46,793 nt of DNA, from positions 1 through 46,793 of the forward strand of contig JAKBZO010000003.1 of assembly GCA_021839985.1 (NCBI GenBank), given 5' to 3'. This stretch comes from a bacterium. GTDB taxonomy: Bacteria > Patescibacteriota > Minisyncoccia > Phycocordibacterales > SBAW01. The position numbers and the translations under genes are program-made. The notes under the pieces are model-generated. The model made no database searches, was not told the DNA's origin, and saw only the letters and a list, made by a program, of their open reading frames with translations. How positions within the stretch are numbered: position 1 is the stretch's first letter; the number at the start of each line of letters is the position of its first letter. Positions 15,380 to 23,440 of this stretch are shown here, one piece after another.

Positions 15380-15533
15380 AGGTAGCAACGACGGAAGAAG
15401 TAGATTCATCGTGAGGGTTCATAGGTGACCCGTTGAAGTCGATCGAAAGATGGCTTCCATAGATAGAATATCAACTCTTCCCCACTGAACATGCGGGCGC
15501 CAGCGGAATTCAAACGCGGCGCCCCTTTTGTTT
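15380..15533 (+). ncRNA. Candidate small RNA or attenuated leader ending in a terminator
   Basis: Between the promoter at 15345-15373 and a terminator (gggcgcc 15495-15501 pairing with ggcgccc 15518-15524, then cctttt) there is a structured, non-coding stretch of about 150 nt. It has small stems (gggtt/gaccc near 15415-15431; gttga/tcaac enclosing gaag/cttc at about 15433-15475). It stops 90 bp before the strong-SD gene at 15623, so it is either a free sRNA or a regulatory leader for that gene. It does not match 6S, tmRNA or SRP RNA by eye. Confidence 0.35.
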
Positions 15534-15622
15534 GTATGCATGAACCTATACTTTTGGTCTTCTTGCTATCTGCCCGCGACTACGAGACACTTAAAGGAGT
15601 TGTTCTCGCTCAAGGAGGCATC

Positions 15623-15979
15623 ATGAGTCAAAATGTCCTGCAACATCTCGCTGCGGGCGTGACGGTGCGGATCACCTGCGACGGTACGGTCATCAGCACG
15701 ACGCAAAAGACAAAAGAGGGGCGACCTTTTAAGATAGTCTGCAAAAGGTCGATCGTCGATGAAGGGATGATCCGATACGTCGGATCACTCCCCCAACCTC
15801 GCATCAAGATACAAGTCTTTTCAGGACACTCCAAGGGTAACTTTGAATTCGTCTTCATTAGGTCAGACGATCTGGCACAGCGAGGGTGGCGCATGCTCCT
15901 GAAAGATTCAAATGGCGGGAAGGACCCCTGCTTCCGCATCAACTCCCCCACCTACCGGTTCGAAGTCATCGAGACGTGA
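15623..15979 (+). CDS. Orphan protein with strong ribosome-binding site
   Basis: A 118-residue protein of unknown function. I choose the ATG at 15623 because it follows a perfect aaggagg five bases upstream, which is rare in this genome; the frame is open further upstream but that part overlaps the terminator at 15495-15524. The chain is mixed alpha/beta, with basic residues, cysteines at about 20, 40 and 104, and no membrane segment or signal peptide. It is a lone unit: a promoter/terminator pair lies upstream and a terminator 12 bp downstream. Three other orphans here (37317-37916, 40430-40759, 45228-45503) share this strong-SD single-gene layout but no obvious sequence similarity. Confidence 0.65.
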   Translation: MSQNVLQHLAAGVTVRITCDGTVISTTQKTKEGRPFKIVCKRSIVDEGMIRYVGSLPQPRIKIQVFSGHSKGNFEFVFIRSDDLAQRGWRMLLKDSNGGKDPCFRINSPTYRFEVIET

Positions 15980-15991
15980 ACCACCTCAGGT

Positions 15992-16019
15992 AACCGGCTG
16001 CTTCTCGCAGCCGGTTTTT
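15992..16019 (+). terminator. Terminator after the orphan gene
   Basis: Stem aaccggctgc/gcagccggtt with a ttctc-type loop and a T-run to 16019. It isolates the orphan from the methyltransferase gene downstream. Confidence 0.9.
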
Positions 16020-16055
16020 CCTTGCTGCATATCGCGTGTATAGTATATGCACATC

Positions 16056-16532
16056 ATGCAGCCGATCGAGCTCATACTCATCCTCCACGATATCCGCAGC
16101 GTGCACAACGTCGGCTCGCTCTTTCGTACCGCCGACGGTGCTGGGGTCGCGCGCATCATACTCTCCGGCTGCACGCCGACGCCGATCGATCGGTTCGGCC
16201 GCGAGCGTCAGGACTTCGCTAAAGTATCGCTCGGCGCGGAAAAGACCATGCCGTGGTCGTATGCGAACAACGTCCACACTGAACTCGATAGACTCAAAGA
16301 AGATACCTATACGATAGCGGCACTTGAGCAAGACGCTCGATCGTCTTCCCTTCTGGGGTGGCGGCCAGAGAATGCTCGCGTTGCACTGATCCTTGGCAAT
16401 GAGGTGGGCGGTATCGCACCGGACCTGCTTGATCGCGCTGACGTCATTCTTGAGATCCCGATGTATGGCCTCAAAGAATCACTCAACGTCTCGGTCGTCG
16501 GCGGTATCGCGCTTTTTGGCATGAGATTCTAA
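16056..16532 (+). CDS. SpoU/TrmH-family tRNA/rRNA 2'-O-methyltransferase
   Basis: About 158 residues from the ATG at 16056 (an in-frame ATG at 16047 would add three). It is a SPOUT-fold enzyme that methylates ribose 2'-O groups using SAM. Motif 1 is D-I-R-S-V-H-N-V-G-S-L-F-R-T-A-D, with the catalytic Arg. Motif 2 is L-I-L-G-N-E-V-G-G-I, and motif 3 near the C-terminus is I-P-M-Y-G-L-K-E-S-L-N-V-S-V, forming the knot and SAM site. There is no RNA-binding N-terminal domain, as in TrmL-like short forms. The exact RNA target cannot be assigned. It sits between two terminators as a single gene. Confidence 0.93.
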   Translation: MQPIELILILHDIRSVHNVGSLFRTADGAGVARIILSGCTPTPIDRFGRERQDFAKVSLGAEKTMPWSYANNVHTELDRLKEDTYTIAALEQDARSSSLLGWRPENARVALILGNEVGGIAPDLLDRADVILEIPMYGLKESLNVSVVGGIALFGMRF

Positions 16533-16542
16533 AAAGATCGCA

Positions 16543-16577
16543 AACAAAAACCGCCCCTGACGAGCGGTTTTTGTTTT
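16543..16577. terminator. Bidirectional terminator
   Basis: Arms aaacaaaaaccgc (16543-16555) and gcggtttttgttt (16565-16577) form a stem with A- and T-runs on both sides, between the rightward methyltransferase and the leftward gene ending at 16596. Confidence 0.9.
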
Positions 16578-16595
16578 TCAACTCAGAGAGATGGA

Positions 16596-17405
16596 TTACT
16601 GCGTTGAGGTCGTGGCGGTCTCCTGCGTCGTCGTTGCTTCGCGAGCCGGCTTCGGAAGGGACTTGCGGATCGTGTCGATGTCTTTGCGCGCGGCATTGAG
16701 ATCGTGCTGCGCCGCAACGATCTTGCTGCGCGCATCTTTGAGCGCCGCGAGATTGGACTGCAAAATGGTCTTATCGCCATTGTCCGGCTGCAATCCTGAC
16801 ACTTCACTCTGTGCTGCCTGTGCTTGCGTCTGCGCATCGGCGACCTTTGTCTGGTAGTCAGCGAGCGCCGCCTCAGCCGCAGTCACATTCGCACCTGATG
16901 TGGATGCGTTGGTAATGAGCGTCTGAAGCTTGGTGCCAACGGTCTGCATCGCCTGAACCAGTCCGGTGATGCGGCTTGTCGCTGCCATGATATTCACCCT
17001 CGGCTCAAGAAGCGCATACGTTCGGAACGACTTGGTGATCGACTGAAGGTCGGTCTTGAGGGTCGTCGACGCGTCAGTGCCGATCTTACCTTTCAGATCG
17101 GAAAGTTCCTGGATCTGCGCCTGCACCTCACTGCCGAGGGTGTCTTTGGTGGTTGATGATATGCGCATCGACGCGATGCGCGTGTCGAAATTCTGGAGAG
17201 AAGTAAGACGATTATCGATCTCCTTGTTTGCCTGGTCCTGTTCCTTCGTCATGCGCAGCGCCGTAGTCGACGCTATGCGCGCCTGGATAGCTTCTGCGCG
17301 CGTTCGCGCATTCGCGCCTGACTCTTGAGCTAGAGCCGGAAGTGCAGCGCCACAAAGGATCGCGATCGCCGCAATACTGGAAATACGAGTTGCTATTTTG
17401 TTCAT
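16596..17405 (-). CDS. Secreted coiled-coil protein
   Basis: A 269-residue protein from the ATG at 17405; the longer open frame runs back through the neighbouring gene and is not used. Residues 1-26 are a clear Sec signal peptide (basic start, hydrophobic core, A-L-P-A-L-A followed by Q). The mature part is almost entirely helical, rich in Ala, Thr, Gln, Lys and Asp with heptad-like spacing, and has a Thr/Ser-rich tail. No enzyme motif is seen. It follows a one-TM protein gene (17440-17727) by 34 bp in the same direction. Both may make part of a surface structure, and the function is unknown. Confidence 0.8.
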   Translation of the reverse strand: MNKIATRISSIAAIAILCGAALPALAQESGANARTRAEAIQARIASTTALRMTKEQDQANKEIDNRLTSLQNFDTRIASMRISSTTKDTLGSEVQAQIQELSDLKGKIGTDASTTLKTDLQSITKSFRTYALLEPRVNIMAATSRITGLVQAMQTVGTKLQTLITNASTSGANVTAAEAALADYQTKVADAQTQAQAAQSEVSGLQPDNGDKTILQSNLAALKDARSKIVAAQHDLNAARKDIDTIRKSLPKPAREATTTQETATTSTQ

Positions 17406-17439
17406 GATGTCGTGCGTTAAGTTACGTCTGGTAATGATC

Positions 17440-17727
17440 TTACTGCTGAGCGGCTGCGCTCGTGACGCTCTGATCCACTGCTGATGCGTCTGAATTAAGA
17501 CCATTGAGTTGTGCGTCAATAGCCGCGGTGTCGGAATCAAGCGCTGCGCTCGACGTGTCGGTTGCCGCCGTCGAGAGGATCGGTTGTGCCGTCGCGCTCG
17601 ACTGCTGCACGCCGCCGTGATCGGCCTCGCGAACTCCACCCTGCTGCTTATCCCAAACGACCCACACCACACCAATGATCACGAGCACAATGACAACCCA
17701 CATGACCGTTTTATTGGCAGATGACAT
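17440..17727 (-). CDS. Small one-TM membrane protein with Ser/Ala/Asp-rich tail
   Basis: A 95-residue protein from the ATG at 17727. Residues 8-24 (V-M-W-V-V-I-V-L-V-I-I-G-V-V-W-V-V) form a single membrane helix. The rest is a low-complexity, Ser/Ala/Thr/Asp-rich external tail ending in A-A-A-Q-Q. It belongs to no family I recognise. It is immediately upstream of the secreted coiled-coil protein, and their similar composition and tight spacing suggest one transcript. Confidence 0.72.
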   Translation of the reverse strand: MSSANKTVMWVVIVLVIIGVVWVVWDKQQGGVREADHGGVQQSSATAQPILSTAATDTSSAALDSDTAAIDAQLNGLNSDASAVDQSVTSAAAQQ

Positions 17728-17872
17728 GTTATGAATGTAATTATTGGTAACTTCCGCTTCATTATACCTCGACCTGTGAACCGTCGATAACAGCATCCTG
17801 TGGACGGGTAGCACGTGGAATGAAAATACGGTATATTCTTAAATACGTTCGGTTCTTGTAGATATTTCATAT

Positions 17873-17945
17873 GCGCGGTTAGCTCAGTTGGTAGAGCATT
17901 CCCTTGACGTGGGAAGGGTCGCAGATTCGAGTTCTGCACCGCGCA
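17873..17945 (+). tRNA. tRNA-Val (anticodon GAC)
   Basis: A 73-nt cloverleaf: acceptor GCGCGGT/ACCGCGC with discriminator A, D arm GCTCAGTTGGTAGAGC, anticodon stem TTCCC/GGGAA with loop TTGACGT giving GAC, and T loop TTCGAGT. CCA is not encoded (next bases CATT). Confidence 0.95.
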
Positions 17946-18003
17946 CATTGCTTTTAAAAACCTCACAGCCGCAAACGATAAGCGACTGTGATATCATGAC
18001 GCC

Positions 18004-19092
18004 ATGCGCGTACTCGCCATTGAAACTTCCTGCGACGAGACCGGCGTCGCCATCCTTGAAGGCAGCTCCTTTGCCGACAGTTTTTCATTTACGGTCCTTG
18101 GCGAAGCATTGCTCTCGCAAGCGGAGCTTCATCGCGACTACGGCGGCGTGTATCCGACCCTCGCCAAGCGCGAACATGAAAAGAATCTTCCGGCCATTCT
18201 CGCCGAAGCGCTGAAGAAGGCAGGCATGAAAGAGCCTGCTGATGTCGACGCGATCGTCGTCACATCCGGACCCGGGCTTGAACCGGCGCTGTGGACCGGC
18301 ATCACGTTCGCGCAAGATCTTGCAAAGAAATGGAGGAAGCCGCTCTTTGCGTCTAATCATATGGAGGGTCACTTGGTCGCTTCGCTGGTGCAGGACGGGC
18401 TGCTCTCCGGCATATCCTTCCCTATTCTTGCGCTCCTCGTCTCCGGCGGGCACAGCGAGTTCGTTCGTGTTGATGATTGGTTCAAGTATTCGATCGTCGG
18501 ACAGACGCTCGACGACGCGGTCGGCGAATGTTTCGACAAAGTTGCGCGCATGCTCGGGCTTCAGTATCCAGGCGGACCGGAGATCTCGCGGCTTGCCAAG
18601 CACGCGCGCGACAACGATCTCCCGCAATCCACCGCGGCGCTCCCGCGCCCAATGATCCACACCGACAACTGCGACATCTCTTTCTCCGGACTCAAGACCG
18701 CGGCACTCTACGCGCTGCGCGACATGGGCGGCATCGAAACACTCTCGGAGAACGACAAGGCGGCGTTCGCGCGCGAGTTCGAAGATAGCGTTGCTGAAGT
18801 ATTCGTGCACAAAGCGCGCCGCGCGCTCGTGGAAACCGGAGCGAGCATGTTCGCACTCGGCGGCGGTGTGGCGGCAAACAAGCACCTGCGCGAAGCGCTC
18901 GCCGACGCGATCAAAAAAGATTTTCCCGATGTCGAGATCCGCGTACCAGATCCATCTATGACTGGTGACAATGCGATCATGATCGCGCAAGCAGCACTCT
19001 TACACCTCCTCATCGGCGGCTGGAAACTCGACCGCCCTCACGCCGACATAAAAGCAAACGGTAACCTCAGTCTAGAACCGTCAGATATCTAG
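18004..19092 (+). CDS. tsaD: tRNA N6-adenosine threonylcarbamoyltransferase
   Basis: A 362-residue TsaD (Kae1/Gcp family) protein, the catalytic subunit that transfers threonylcarbamoyl to A37 of ANN-decoding tRNAs, with TsaB and TsaE elsewhere. The start I-E-T-S-C-D-E-T-G-V-A-I is diagnostic. Metal-binding His119 and His123 lie in N-H-M-E-G-H. S-G-G-H-S-E-F and D-P-S-M-T-G-D-N-A-I-M-I complete the ASKHA fold. Length is slightly above the usual 335-345 because of the insert F-A-D-S-F-S-F-T near residue 25. It starts 58 bp after tRNA-Val and precedes valS by 33 bp in the same direction. Confidence 0.97.
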   Translation: MRVLAIETSCDETGVAILEGSSFADSFSFTVLGEALLSQAELHRDYGGVYPTLAKREHEKNLPAILAEALKKAGMKEPADVDAIVVTSGPGLEPALWTGITFAQDLAKKWRKPLFASNHMEGHLVASLVQDGLLSGISFPILALLVSGGHSEFVRVDDWFKYSIVGQTLDDAVGECFDKVARMLGLQYPGGPEISRLAKHARDNDLPQSTAALPRPMIHTDNCDISFSGLKTAALYALRDMGGIETLSENDKAAFAREFEDSVAEVFVHKARRALVETGASMFALGGGVAANKHLREALADAIKKDFPDVEIRVPDPSMTGDNAIMIAQAALLHLLIGGWKLDRPHADIKANGNLSLEPSDI

Positions 19093-19125
19093 CCAGGGCA
19101 TCGATCTTGGACTATAGTCTATGAT

Positions 19126-21276
19126 ATGGTCCCCGAAAAATTCCTTAAGCCGTACGATCCAGCCGCGACGGAGCCCTCTTTATATACACAGTGGGAGCAA
19201 AGCGGGTTTTTCAACCCTGACAAACTCCCCGACCAGATCGAGCGCACCGAGCCGTTCACGATCATCATGCCGCCGCCGAATGCCAACGGCTCACTCCATG
19301 CCGGCCATGCGCTTTTCGTCACGCTTCAAGACATTATGATCCGATTCGCGCGCATGCGCGGCAACAAGGCGCTCTGGCTTCCGGGCGCGGATCACGCCGG
19401 CTTCGAGACGCAGGTCGTGTATGAAAAGAAGCTGGAGAAAGAAGGTCGCTCGCGCTTCGAGATGGAGCCGCGGCAACTCTACAACGAGATCCTTGAGTTC
19501 ACGCTCGCCAACAAATCCTTCATGGAAGGACAGCTCCGCCAGCTCGGCGCATCGTGCGATTGGTCGCGCGAGCTTTTCACGCTCGATGAACGCGTTATCA
19601 AGACCGTATACGGAACATTCAAGAAACTCGGCGAAGACGGTCTCCTCTATCGCGGCAAACGCATCGTCAACTGGTGTCCGAAGCATCAGACCTCCCTTTC
19701 AAATCTCGAAACGATCTATCAGACGCGCACCGAGCCGTTCTACTATTTTCAGTACGGTCCGTTCGTGATCGGCACCTCGCGCCCCGAAACCAAGTTCGGC
19801 GACAAGTATGTCGTGATGCATCCTGATGATGAACGCTACGCGCAATATTCAGAGGGTCAGAAGATCGATCTTGAGTGGATAAACGGGCCGATCACCGCGA
19901 CCGTGCTCAAAGACGAAGCGATCGACATGTCCTTCGGTACCGGCGTCATGACCATCACCCCATGGCATGACGCGACCGACTTCGAGATCGCCAAACGTCA
20001 CACCCTGGATTACGAACAGATCATCGACTGGCGCGGCAAACTCCTTCCTGTCGCAGGCGAGTTCGCGGGCATGAACATCAAAGAAGCGCGCCCGAAGATG
20101 GTCGAGAAACTCAAAGAAAAGGGGCTTCTCGTGAAGATAGATGAAAAGTACACCCACGAAGTACCGGTATGCTACAAGTGCGAGCGCGAGATCGAGCCGC
20201 AGATCAAGGCGCAGTGGTTCGTGACGATGGAGCCGCTTGCGAAGAAAGCCCTTGCCGCCGTCGATGCGGGAGACGTGCGCATACTCACCGAAAACCACAA
20301 CAAGATCTTCCACAACTGGCTTGAGAACATCCAAGACTGGAACATATCTCGCCAGATCGTTTGGGGTATCCCGATACCAGCTAAGCTCTGCAGTAAGTGC
20401 GACGGGGGCTTTGTCGATATCGATGACACGATGCATGGTGTATGCCCGAAATGCGGCGGCAAGCTTGTGCAAGACCCTGACACCTTCGACACGTGGTTCT
20501 CATCCGGCCAGTGGCCGTTCGCAACCCTTGGCTATCCTGACTCACCCGATTTCAAGGAGTTCTACCCGACCTCGGTCATGGAAACAGCCGCTGATATTCT
20601 TTTCTTCTGGGTCGCGCGCATGATCATGCTCGGCCTCTACCGCACGGGCGACGTGCCCTTCAGAAACGTCTATCTCCACGGAATCGTGCGCGACGCCAAA
20701 GGCCGGAAGATGAGCAAGAGCAAAGGCAACGTGATCTCACCGCTTGAGGTCTCGAACGAATACGGTACCGACGCGCTGCGCATGGGACTCATCGTCGGCA
20801 ATACCGCCGGCACCGATATGAACCTTGACCCGCGCAAGATCGGTGCGTACAAAAAGTTCGCCAACAAGATCTGGAATATCGCGCGCTTCCTGCTTGAGAA
20901 TATCGATGAGATCGACATCACCGCACCTTTCACTGCGACCGACTCAGAGCGACGCGCCCAAATGCAAGCGATCGCACAGGACGTGACCGACGATCTCGAG
21001 AACTATCGTCCGTACCTCGCCGCCGAAAAGCTCTATCATTATCTGTGGGATGTCTTTGCAAGCGACCTTCTTGAAGAAAGCAAACCGATCTTCAAGACCG
21101 GCACGCCGGAAGAGGTTGCGTCTCGGAAGCGCCTTCTGATGCAAAACTTTGCCGATTCGCTCAAACTCCTTCATCCATTCATGCCGTTCGTCACTGAAGA
21201 GATCTGGCAGAGCCTGCCTGCGGTGCTCCGCACGCAAGACATGCTCATGGTCGAGCGTTGGCCGATCGTGAAATAG
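19126..21276 (+). CDS. valS: Valine--tRNA ligase, compact form
   Basis: A 716-residue class Ia synthetase. The HIGH-type motif is P-N-A-N-G-S-L-H-A-G-H-A (51-62) and the KMSKS motif is exact at 528-532. L-P-G-A-D-H-A-G-F-E-T-Q (85-96) is typical of ValRS. The editing (CP1) domain lies at about 170-320, with a Cys4 zinc insertion (C-Y-K-C, and C-S-K-C with C-P-K-C). An anticodon-binding helical domain ends the chain; the C-terminal coiled-coil arm of longer enzymes (about 880-950 residues) is missing. This shortening is common in reduced genomes. It is likely cotranscribed with tsaD. Confidence 0.93.
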   Translation: MVPEKFLKPYDPAATEPSLYTQWEQSGFFNPDKLPDQIERTEPFTIIMPPPNANGSLHAGHALFVTLQDIMIRFARMRGNKALWLPGADHAGFETQVVYEKKLEKEGRSRFEMEPRQLYNEILEFTLANKSFMEGQLRQLGASCDWSRELFTLDERVIKTVYGTFKKLGEDGLLYRGKRIVNWCPKHQTSLSNLETIYQTRTEPFYYFQYGPFVIGTSRPETKFGDKYVVMHPDDERYAQYSEGQKIDLEWINGPITATVLKDEAIDMSFGTGVMTITPWHDATDFEIAKRHTLDYEQIIDWRGKLLPVAGEFAGMNIKEARPKMVEKLKEKGLLVKIDEKYTHEVPVCYKCEREIEPQIKAQWFVTMEPLAKKALAAVDAGDVRILTENHNKIFHNWLENIQDWNISRQIVWGIPIPAKLCSKCDGGFVDIDDTMHGVCPKCGGKLVQDPDTFDTWFSSGQWPFATLGYPDSPDFKEFYPTSVMETAADILFFWVARMIMLGLYRTGDVPFRNVYLHGIVRDAKGRKMSKSKGNVISPLEVSNEYGTDALRMGLIVGNTAGTDMNLDPRKIGAYKKFANKIWNIARFLLENIDEIDITAPFTATDSERRAQMQAIAQDVTDDLENYRPYLAAEKLYHYLWDVFASDLLEESKPIFKTGTPEEVASRKRLLMQNFADSLKLLHPFMPFVTEEIWQSLPAVLRTQDMLMVERWPIVK

Positions 21277-21318
21277 ATGATCGAATAGACAGGTGTATTT
21301 CTGGGTTACAATGACTTC

Positions 21319-22005
21319 ATGGATTCTCTGCATTTGATCGGCTATTCCGTGATCGGCGGCTTTGTTCCCGCACTGATTTGGCTCGCCTTCTGGCTCACCG
21401 AAGACCGCTGTCAACCGGAACCGAAACTCCGTCTCCTCCTCACGTTCCTCGCAGGCATGGTCACCGTCGCGATCGCGATACCGCTTGAGAACGCGGCGTC
21501 TTCTTTTACGACAGGAGCTCCTCCGCTCTTGATATGGGCGAGTATCGAAGAGATCCTAAAACTTCTCGCCGCAGCGACCTTTGGCCTTCTTAGCGCGGAC
21601 TTCGACGAACCGATCGACGCGGTCATCTACATGATCACCGCAGCACTTGGTTTCGCCGCCGCTGAAAATATTCTTTTCTTGTTCGGCACCATGTACCAAG
21701 GTGACATACTGCAAGGTCTCATCCTTGGCGATACGCGCTTCGTGGGCGCGACGCTTCTTCACTCTCTGTCATCGGCGACGGTCGGTCTCTTTATGGCACT
21801 CGCATTCTATCGCAGCGCGACGATGAAGAAGATCGCGCTCGCCGCCGGAGTTATCCTCGCTATTTTCTTGCATACCCTCTTTAACTTTTTTATACTGGCA
21901 CAAGGAGGCAGTTTGGCGGTGTCCGTTTTCCTGTCCATATGGGCAGGCATCATCGTTCTGCTCTTTCTTCTGGAGCGTGTCAAAAACGCGAAAGATTACT
22001 GTTGA
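21319..22005 (+). CDS. PrsW-family intramembrane metalloprotease
   Basis: A 228-residue membrane protein with seven to eight hydrophobic segments. PrsW signatures are visible: E-E-I-L-K (about 80-84), G-F-A-A-A-E-N-I (about 112-119), H-S-L-S-S-A (about 149-154) and H-T-L-F-N-F near the C-terminus. These Glu and His residues make the presumed zinc site in the membrane. In Bacillus PrsW cuts an anti-sigma factor; here the substrate is unknown, but the genome has an ECF sigma/membrane partner pair at 9120-10422 that it could serve (inference). It starts 42 bp after valS. Confidence 0.88.
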   Translation: MDSLHLIGYSVIGGFVPALIWLAFWLTEDRCQPEPKLRLLLTFLAGMVTVAIAIPLENAASSFTTGAPPLLIWASIEEILKLLAAATFGLLSADFDEPIDAVIYMITAALGFAAAENILFLFGTMYQGDILQGLILGDTRFVGATLLHSLSSATVGLFMALAFYRSATMKKIALAAGVILAIFLHTLFNFFILAQGGSLAVSVFLSIWAGIIVLLFLLERVKNAKDYC

Positions 22006-22055
22006 TGGTACCCCGTTTCTTTTCCTGACTACTAACCACTAATAATCAAACCTTC

Positions 22056-22580
22056 ATGGCGCGCGATAAAAGATCACTGTTCGAATGGCTCACCGGCTCC
22101 AGCAACACCTCAGACGATTTTTCTTTTGATGATCTTGAGAGCGGCACTGCCTTTTCTCGAAACATACCGGCGACTCATTCCGAACCTCAGCGCACCATCT
22201 CTCCAACCATCGCGGCAGACGACGCAGAATCGAAACCGGTCGAAGAACCGGCCGGTGAGCTCGCGGTCGACGTATACCAAACCCCAACCCACATTGTCGT
22301 GAAGGCAATGATCGCCGGCGTACGGCCTGAAGATCTTGAGGTCTCGATCACTCGCGACATGGTTACGATCCGCGGCAAACGCGAACGACACACCGAAGGC
22401 GGTTCCGATGACTTTTTCTTCCAGGAGCTGTATTGGGGCGCATTCGCCCGCACTGTCGTTCTTCCTCAAGAAGTCGACATCGAGGGCGCCGAAGCTATGG
22501 AAAAGCACGGCCTTTTGGTCATCCGACTTCCGAAACTTGATAAGGGGCGGCAGGCGAAATTGAAGGTCAAATCAAATTAG
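22056..22580 (+). CDS. Small heat shock protein (Hsp20/alpha-crystallin)
   Basis: A 174-residue holdase chaperone. The alpha-crystallin domain spans about 68-170: E-L-A-V-D-V-Y-Q-T at its start, I-A-G-V-R-P-E-D-L-E-V, then the G-x-L motif as G-L-L-V-I-R-L-P-K. The N-terminal 65 residues are acidic and probably disordered. It is a single unit between prsW and the tRNA-Phe region. Confidence 0.93.
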   Translation: MARDKRSLFEWLTGSSNTSDDFSFDDLESGTAFSRNIPATHSEPQRTISPTIAADDAESKPVEEPAGELAVDVYQTPTHIVVKAMIAGVRPEDLEVSITRDMVTIRGKRERHTEGGSDDFFFQELYWGAFARTVVLPQEVDIEGAEAMEKHGLLVIRLPKLDKGRQAKLKVKSN

Positions 22581-22618
22581 AGATTCGGTCACGCAAACAC
22601 CCCCTATTTCACTTTATA

Positions 22619-22635
22619 GCTCAGGGCCGGGCTCG
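22619..22635. repeat. Exact 17-bp copy of the tRNA-Phe 3' end
   Basis: The sequence gctcagggccgggctcg is identical to 22832-22848, the 3' end of tRNA-Phe, and lies 213 bp downstream of it on the tRNA strand. The 196 bp between contain imperfect hairpins (about 22630-22695; gtcttgt/acaagac at about 22709-22734) and a strong terminator, but no gene. The layout matches that at tRNA-Glu. Confidence 0.8.
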
Positions 22636-22785
22636 GGGTCAAGTTTCTAAACTCATCGTTCGCGCTTCGCGCTCAAATTCGTTAAGAACTTCCTCCCCGG
22701 ACTCGCGGTCTTGTTCGCTGAAAAGCTCACAAGACAACGCTCCGTCTTTCGAGCCCGGACGGAATGTGCGCAGGCACATTCCTCC

Positions 22786-22836
22786 CTGAGCACAAATGTA
22801 AAGGCCGCTCTTAAGCGGCCTTTACATTTGTGCTCA
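22786..22836 (-). terminator. Long terminator hairpin behind tRNA-Phe
   Basis: A near-perfect inverted repeat of more than 20 bp per arm (tgagcacaaatgtaaaggcc against ggcctttacatttgtgctca). The right arm runs into the tRNA-Phe 3' end (ctcaggg), so the mature tRNA terminus is part of the stem. Confidence 0.85.
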
Positions 22837-22903
22837 GGGCCGGGCTCGAACCGGCGACCCCCTCCTCTTCAGGGAGATGCTCTACCAACTGAGCTACCTG
22901 AGC
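22831..22903 (-). tRNA. tRNA-Phe (anticodon GAA)
   Basis: A 73-nt cloverleaf on the minus strand: acceptor GCTCAGG/CCTGAGC with discriminator A, D arm GCTCAGTTGGTAGAGC, anticodon stem TCTCC/GGAGG with loop CTGAAGA giving GAA, and T arm GCCGG-TTCGAGC-CCGGC. CCA is not encoded (next bases CAAA). Confidence 0.96.
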
Positions 22904-22943
22904 GTAGCAATAGAATAGCATGGAGACGCCTCTAACTCAACGA

Positions 22944-23261
22944 TCACAGCGCCGGTATTTTCTTGACGGCGTTCTGTACATTTTGCAGATAATTCTGCGC
23001 ACCGGTCGTCGTGGTCTGCGCCTTATTGAGATTTGATTGTAGGCTGCTGTAAGCCTGTTCAAGTTGCGTCAGATACGGAGTGACGAATGTATACGAAACA
23101 CCAAGAATGCCGAGTATGATGATCCAATAAATAACACGGGATACCATCTCGAAACGCGCGCTTCGGCGCAGTGAATGCACGGCCTTATTCGTATCTTTCG
23201 CGATCTCCAAACTTTCCGCGACCATGCGCTTGAGTTCGGCAATATCCTGATCTGTATCCAT
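22944..23261 (-). CDS. Small one-TM protein with flanking helices
   Basis: A 105-residue protein with an acidic, helical N-terminus (about 1-30), a basic patch S-L-R-R-S-A-R-F, one membrane helix at about 43-63 (Y-W-I-I-I-L-G-I-L-G-V-S-Y) and a Gln/Asn/Thr-rich helical tail. Similar small TM proteins are common in CPR genomes without known roles. It lies between two leftward tRNA genes. Confidence 0.75.
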   Translation of the reverse strand: MDTDQDIAELKRMVAESLEIAKDTNKAVHSLRRSARFEMVSRVIYWIIILGILGVSYTFVTPYLTQLEQAYSSLQSNLNKAQTTTTGAQNYLQNVQNAVKKIPAL

Positions 23262-23283
23262 ACAAGAATAGTAACACGATCTG

Positions 23284-23354
23284 TGCGGGTAGGGAGAATC
23301 GGACTCCCGCTTGTTGCTTGGGAAGCAACTGTCCTACCACTAAACGATACCCGC
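23284..23354 (-). tRNA. tRNA-Gly (anticodon CCC)
   Basis: A 71-nt cloverleaf on the minus strand: acceptor GCGGGTA/TACCCGC with discriminator A, anticodon stem GTTGC/GCAAC with loop TTCCCAA giving CCC, and T loop TCCGATT. CCA is not encoded (next bases CAGA). Confidence 0.95.
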
Positions 23355-23440
23355 AGCGCACGACACATCTTGATTTGAAGCAAGCCGTGCTCTCTATGGT
23401 ATACTGAAGCGACTACTACTAGCAATAGCGCTTACTATAT

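Noticed and set aside
15000-15500. 6S RNA, tmRNA or SRP RNA in the gap
   Set aside because: None of the diagnostic motifs of these RNAs could be found on either strand; only the generic promoter/terminator unit remains.
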